Positions 33,968 through 37,007 of a stretch of DNA of 37,007 bases are shown piece after piece; the first letter of the stretch is position 1, and each line of letters starts with the position of its first letter. The notes under the pieces were generated by a model. The model was not told where the DNA came from. It did not search any database and saw only the letters and a program-made list of their open reading frames with translations. The DNA is from Saprospiraceae bacterium (GTDB lineage Bacteria; Bacteroidota; Bacteroidia; Chitinophagales; Saprospiraceae), in NCBI GenBank assembly GCA_021299835.1, contig JAJTER010000031.1, forward strand, positions 1 through 37,007. Reading direction: 5' to 3'. A program made the position numbers and the translations under genes.

Positions 33968-35827
33968 TTATTTTTTTAATGTAACCCGTATTTTTCTCTG
34001 AATATTTTCAAAAACCCATTTCCCATTTTTTAAGGTCGGAGAAATAGAGGTCCCTGCTATTTGAATGTTGTCTATTCCTTTTTGAAAAACAGGTAGTTCT
34101 AACCGTGCTTTCATTCCTTTAGGCAGCTCCAGATCTACCTGATAATTCTTTTCATCCTGTGTGATTTTCTCATAAATGGAGCCAAGGGCAGTAGGAACAC
34201 GAATCTCTGCCAGGGTTAAGGTGCCAATTTCAGGTTTGATAGATGCCTCGGCAAATCCGGGAGCAGACGGTTGAATGCCCATCAAACGGAAGGCAATAAG
34301 ATTGGAAGGGGCAGCTCCCCAGGCATGATTCCAGTCCAGATTGGGCTTAAATTTCAAATCCCAGGCCTCCATGGTCATACCTGCACCGACTTCGATCATG
34401 TGATACCAGCCTCTCTCATCTTTTTTTGTAAGCATTTCCAAGGCATAATCGCCCATGCCTTCATTGTATAAAGCGTCCATAAAAAATTGTGATGCATAAA
34501 CACTGCAAGCCATATCCTTCGATTTGAGAAAAGTCTTCACCTTTTCCTTATGCTCATCCATGACCAAACCAAAACAAAGCGCAAAGAAATTGGCATGGAA
34601 AGAACAGTGAGAAGTGGTGTCCCCGTCCTTCATCAGGCCTGTTGAAGGTTCAACAAACTGATTATTATAATTTTGGAATAAGTTTTTGACTTTTTGATCA
34701 TAATATTTTACATCATCCTGATGACCGGTTATTTCGGCAAATTTTTTCATCAGCACTATCGATTGGTAATAATAGGCGTTGATCACACTGTTATAATCGC
34801 AAAAAACAAAATTATCAGATTCTCCGATATATTCCGGTCCTGCTACCTTATTTCCCCTCTGCGGCCAGTCTGTAATATCAAGAAGACTTTCTTTTCTATC
34901 AAAAGTTATATAATGGATGGAATCGAGGAATGATTTTCGCTGCGGCTTTGCGGTAGTGCTAATAAGTCCATTGGGTTGTTCAAAGGCTTCCAGTGTTTTA
35001 AGTTTAAGCAGATCATAGTATTTTTTAATCAAAGCCGTATTTCCTGAATATAGATAGTCATACCAGGCAATCTGATGCATTTGCAAATGCCATTCGGTGG
35101 GCCAGGTTGGATGAAGCATGAGGTGTTCAAAGGTATTTCGGGCAAGGCTATATTCCGTGTCCAACGCATAATGGGACAGTTGATTGATCAGGGCATCTGC
35201 CTCATAAGGTATCCTTTCCCTATCCCCGTCGATATATAAACCCATAAAAGAGGTCGCTTTAATGGTGTGTTTACACAAATCCCAAATGGCATTCAAAGCC
35301 TTGTCATTACTTTTAAAGGAAGAAGCCTGCTCGTTAAACCGGTAATGAAAATATTCTCTGGACAGGTTTATTTTACCTGCATAAGGGCTTTTTTCAATTT
35401 CTGCATACCTGAATGGCGCCACAATCCCCATAGAAATGGGAAGACGGATAGCATTGCCCGAGGTATTTTTCTTATCTGGTACATTGGGCAGAAAAAGGAT
35501 ATCTGCTGTATTTTTTGTCACCATATAACGGTAAAAGCGAATATTTCCACCCGGTTTCCTGTCAATTTTACCTGATTCATCTAATTTTTCCCCAATATAA
35601 ATGACAGCGGTATCACCCGAAGAAAGCATAGAGATATCCACCCTTAATTTTCCAAAAAAATCTTTTTCAAAATCATATAAGATATTTCCGTTGGGAAGAT
35701 TTATCTTTTTCGCACTGGATTGTACCTTTTTTTCAATCAGGAGGCTATCCATTTTAGACTGGGAAAACCCGGAAATGGAAAGAATAATTCCCAATGAAAT
35801 GCAGAAAAATTTATAAGACATCATCAT
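33968..35827 (-). CDS. Exported GH78-like (alpha-L-rhamnosidase-type) glycoside hydrolase
   Basis: The 619-residue protein has a signal peptide (about 1-22, ending SGFSQ), a beta-sandwich region (about 40-165) and an (alpha/alpha)6 barrel with a C-terminal beta-domain. GH78 marks are YIDGDRERIPYEADAL at 198-213 (acidic residues Asp200, Glu204, Asp211, replacing the commoner DCPQRxERxGWxGD) and TMEAWD with Glu487, followed by LDWNHAWGAAPSN. Classical GH78 enzymes are 900-1000 residues with extra N-terminal carbohydrate modules; this one is a minimal form. The likely activity is removal of terminal alpha-L-rhamnose, but the altered motif leaves the sugar open. It precedes the GH16 gene by 4 nt. 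Confidence 0.85.
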   Translation of the reverse strand: MMMSYKFFCISLGIILSISGFSQSKMDSLLIEKKVQSSAKKINLPNGNILYDFEKDFFGKLRVDISMLSSGDTAVIYIGEKLDESGKIDRKPGGNIRFYRYMVTKNTADILFLPNVPDKKNTSGNAIRLPISMGIVAPFRYAEIEKSPYAGKINLSREYFHYRFNEQASSFKSNDKALNAIWDLCKHTIKATSFMGLYIDGDRERIPYEADALINQLSHYALDTEYSLARNTFEHLMLHPTWPTEWHLQMHQIAWYDYLYSGNTALIKKYYDLLKLKTLEAFEQPNGLISTTAKPQRKSFLDSIHYITFDRKESLLDITDWPQRGNKVAGPEYIGESDNFVFCDYNSVINAYYYQSIVLMKKFAEITGHQDDVKYYDQKVKNLFQNYNNQFVEPSTGLMKDGDTTSHCSFHANFFALCFGLVMDEHKEKVKTFLKSKDMACSVYASQFFMDALYNEGMGDYALEMLTKKDERGWYHMIEVGAGMTMEAWDLKFKPNLDWNHAWGAAPSNLIAFRLMGIQPSAPGFAEASIKPEIGTLTLAEIRVPTALGSIYEKITQDEKNYQVDLELPKGMKARLELPVFQKGIDNIQIAGTSISPTLKNGKWVFENIQRKIRVTLKK

Positions 35828-36020
35828 ATTTTAATTTTCAAATTAAGGTTGATCATCCTAATATAGGTAATAACCTTTGCACCAAAAAAATAAGTACGGC
35901 TTATTTTTATTTGTATACCTATTTATACTTGCATAAAATGATATCATGGGTAAATGAATCGTCGAGTTTACTTTTTAATATAATATGCTTTTAAGAATAA
36001 AAAAAAACTTACTTTTAATC
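35828..36020. other. Intergenic region between the GH78-like gene and the sigma-factor remnant
   Basis: This AT-rich 193-nt region should contain the promoter of the GH78-GH16 operon. TTAATTTG, one base off a -7 box, lies just upstream of its ATG on the minus strand. A 10-bp palindrome ATGATATCAT is at 35938-35947. I see no coding potential. Confidence 0.4.
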
Positions 36021-36119
36021 ATGGAACAACAAAGGGAACTGGAATTATGGCAAGCTTTTACGGAAGGTGATATTTCAGCTTTCGAAGCCATTATGTTGGA
36101 AATTTTCATCGGCGCCTAA
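36021..36119 (+). pseudogene. Truncated ECF sigma factor N-terminus
   Basis: A 32-codon frame starts at ATG 36021 and stops at 36117-36119. It encodes LELWQAFTEGDISAFEAI, the typical first helix of region 2 in Bacteroidota ECF sigma-70 factors (usual form: LWxAFxxGDxxAFExIY). After AI the family match ends abruptly (MLEIFIGA). None of the three plus frames continues the expected YxxYYxxLFxYG sequence, so the remaining roughly 150 residues are gone. The break lies about 65 nt before the next sulfatase gene, indicating a deletion that joined a regulator head to the sulfatase upstream region. Confidence 0.65.
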
Positions 36120-36155
36120 TTCATGGCTTTTTAACGCTATCTTCAATCAAAATCT

Positions 36156-37007
36156 ATGAAAAATCTTCTCTTCCTATTGCTTTTTCTTTCTATAGGGCAT
36201 ATCTCAACGGCCCAAAAAACGAAAAAGCCTAATATTATTTTTATTCTTGCCGATGACTTAGGTATTGGAAACATCAGCTGCTATGGCTCAGATCAGTTTA
36301 AAACACCGAATATTGACAAACTGGCCAGCACCGGTATGCGTTTCACTCATGGTTATACAGCTCCATTGTGCGGCCCTTCCAGAGCGTTGATTCTGACCGG
36401 TCGCCAACCTTTTCGCACGGGAACAACAAATCAGGATAGGGTTGGTAAATTGGAACCTGCGAAAGAAATTTGTTTGCCAAGTGTGTTGAAAACAGCAGGT
36501 TATACCTCTCTAATGGTGGGAAAATGGTCCCAATTTCCCTTGCAGCCTTCTGATTTTGGTTTCGATGAATATATGCGCTTTCAAGCCAGTGGTAAATACT
36601 GGAATACCCAGCCTTCAAATAAATCTTATACAAAAAACGGGAATGTGGTGCCTCTTCTGGATGGCGAATATCTTCCCGATCTGATGCATAATCAAGTGGT
36701 TGATTTTATTTCGAAAAATAAGAAAAATCCTTTCTTTGCTTATTATTCCATGTCCCATATCCATGGTGAAATTTTACCAACTCCAGATAGTAAACCCGAT
36801 AGTAAAGACCTTTACACCGATAATATTAATTATATGGACAAGCTGGTCGGAAAATTAGTTAAGGCATTGGATAGCTTGAAAATGAGGGAAAATACATTAA
36901 TCGTTTTTATGGGTGACAATGGTACAGCAGCAGAAGGTGCTACCAGAGCTACTGTAAATGGTAAAAAGTTGTCAGGTAAAAAAGGGGATATGCTCGAATG
37001 TGGTAGC
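36156..37007 (+). CDS. Exported sulfatase, partial (cut by window end)
   Basis: The first 284 residues are present and the frame stays open to the last base. Residues 1-20 are a signal peptide (ending HISTAQ). The Asp pair is in FILADDLG (33-34), the maturation motif LCGPSRA has Cys72 as the formylglycine precursor, GKW is at about 142-144, and the metal site GDNGT occurs near 250. A type I sulfatase acting on glycan sulfate esters is likely. It is divergent from the GH78-GH16 operon and may complete a small sulfated-polysaccharide locus. The substrate is not assignable. It is not closely similar to the sulfatase at 2237-3703. Confidence 0.92.
   Translation, partial: MKNLLFLLLFLSIGHISTAQKTKKPNIIFILADDLGIGNISCYGSDQFKTPNIDKLASTGMRFTHGYTAPLCGPSRALILTGRQPFRTGTTNQDRVGKLEPAKEICLPSVLKTAGYTSLMVGKWSQFPLQPSDFGFDEYMRFQASGKYWNTQPSNKSYTKNGNVVPLLDGEYLPDLMHNQVVDFISKNKKNPFFAYYSMSHIHGEILPTPDSKPDSKDLYTDNINYMDKLVGKLVKALDSLKMRENTLIVFMGDNGTAAEGATRATVNGKKLSGKKGDMLECGS

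Noticed and set aside
1-37007. CRISPR arrays, insertion sequences, prophage, tRNA or rRNA genes
   Set aside because: I found no regularly spaced repeats, transposase or integrase motifs, or structural RNA signatures.

Overview
The window looks like a chromosomal stretch of a Bacteroidota bacterium. The DNA is AT-rich. Few start codons have a Shine-Dalgarno sequence. Several upstream regions carry the Bacteroidota -7 element TAnnTTTG. One secreted protein ends in a type IX secretion (T9SS) sorting domain, and many products are exported or lipid-anchored. The gene mix would fit a Saprospiraceae- or Chitinophagales-like lineage, but that is inference.

Layout. 1-10.7 kb: the tail of a VOC-fold protein; a secreted haem peroxidase with a T9SS tail; a sulfatase divergent from a GH20-like hexosaminidase, which is followed by an outer-membrane barrel and a PQQ sugar-dehydrogenase lipoprotein; then a minus-strand operon of a Cys-rich exported protein, an exported HMA metal-binding protein, an outer-membrane barrel and a DUF2911 protein. 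10.7-16 kb: sbcC, sbcD and a secreted fasciclin protein. 16-20.6 kb: a DEAD-box helicase with a DbpA-type RNA-binding tail, then two tandem paralogous membrane regulators (exported beta-propeller, one transmembrane helix, half of an AraC DNA-binding domain). 20.6-22.2 kb: a possible small RNA, an SRPBCC protein, a DUF1905/YdeI protein and a fragment of a quinol-monooxygenase-like gene. 22.2-28.2 kb: a complete heavy-metal RND efflux operon (His-rich lipoprotein, adaptor, pump, TolC-like channel). 28.5-30.7 kb: a VOC protein, decayed sequence, and a photolyase-family gene that appears to have lost its FAD-cradle segment in frame. 30.8-33.1 kb: an exported FN3-SUMF1 protein and a ParE/RelE-type toxin-antitoxin pair. 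33.1-37 kb: a GH16 / GH78-like operon, the beheaded N-terminus of an ECF sigma factor, and a second sulfatase cut by the window edge.

How it fits together. Two glycan-degrading groups (sulfatase + GH20; GH16 + GH78-like + sulfatase) flank two metal-handling operons and house-keeping DNA repair genes. No SusC/SusD pair, histidine kinase, transposase, tRNA, rRNA or CRISPR array is visible. The most unusual system is the tandem pair of one-component transmembrane regulators. They look like hybrid two-component sensors with the kinase and receiver removed and only half of the AraC module kept. A second theme is gene decay: three truncated gene remnants and an apparent in-frame deletion in the photolyase lie between 22 and 36.1 kb.
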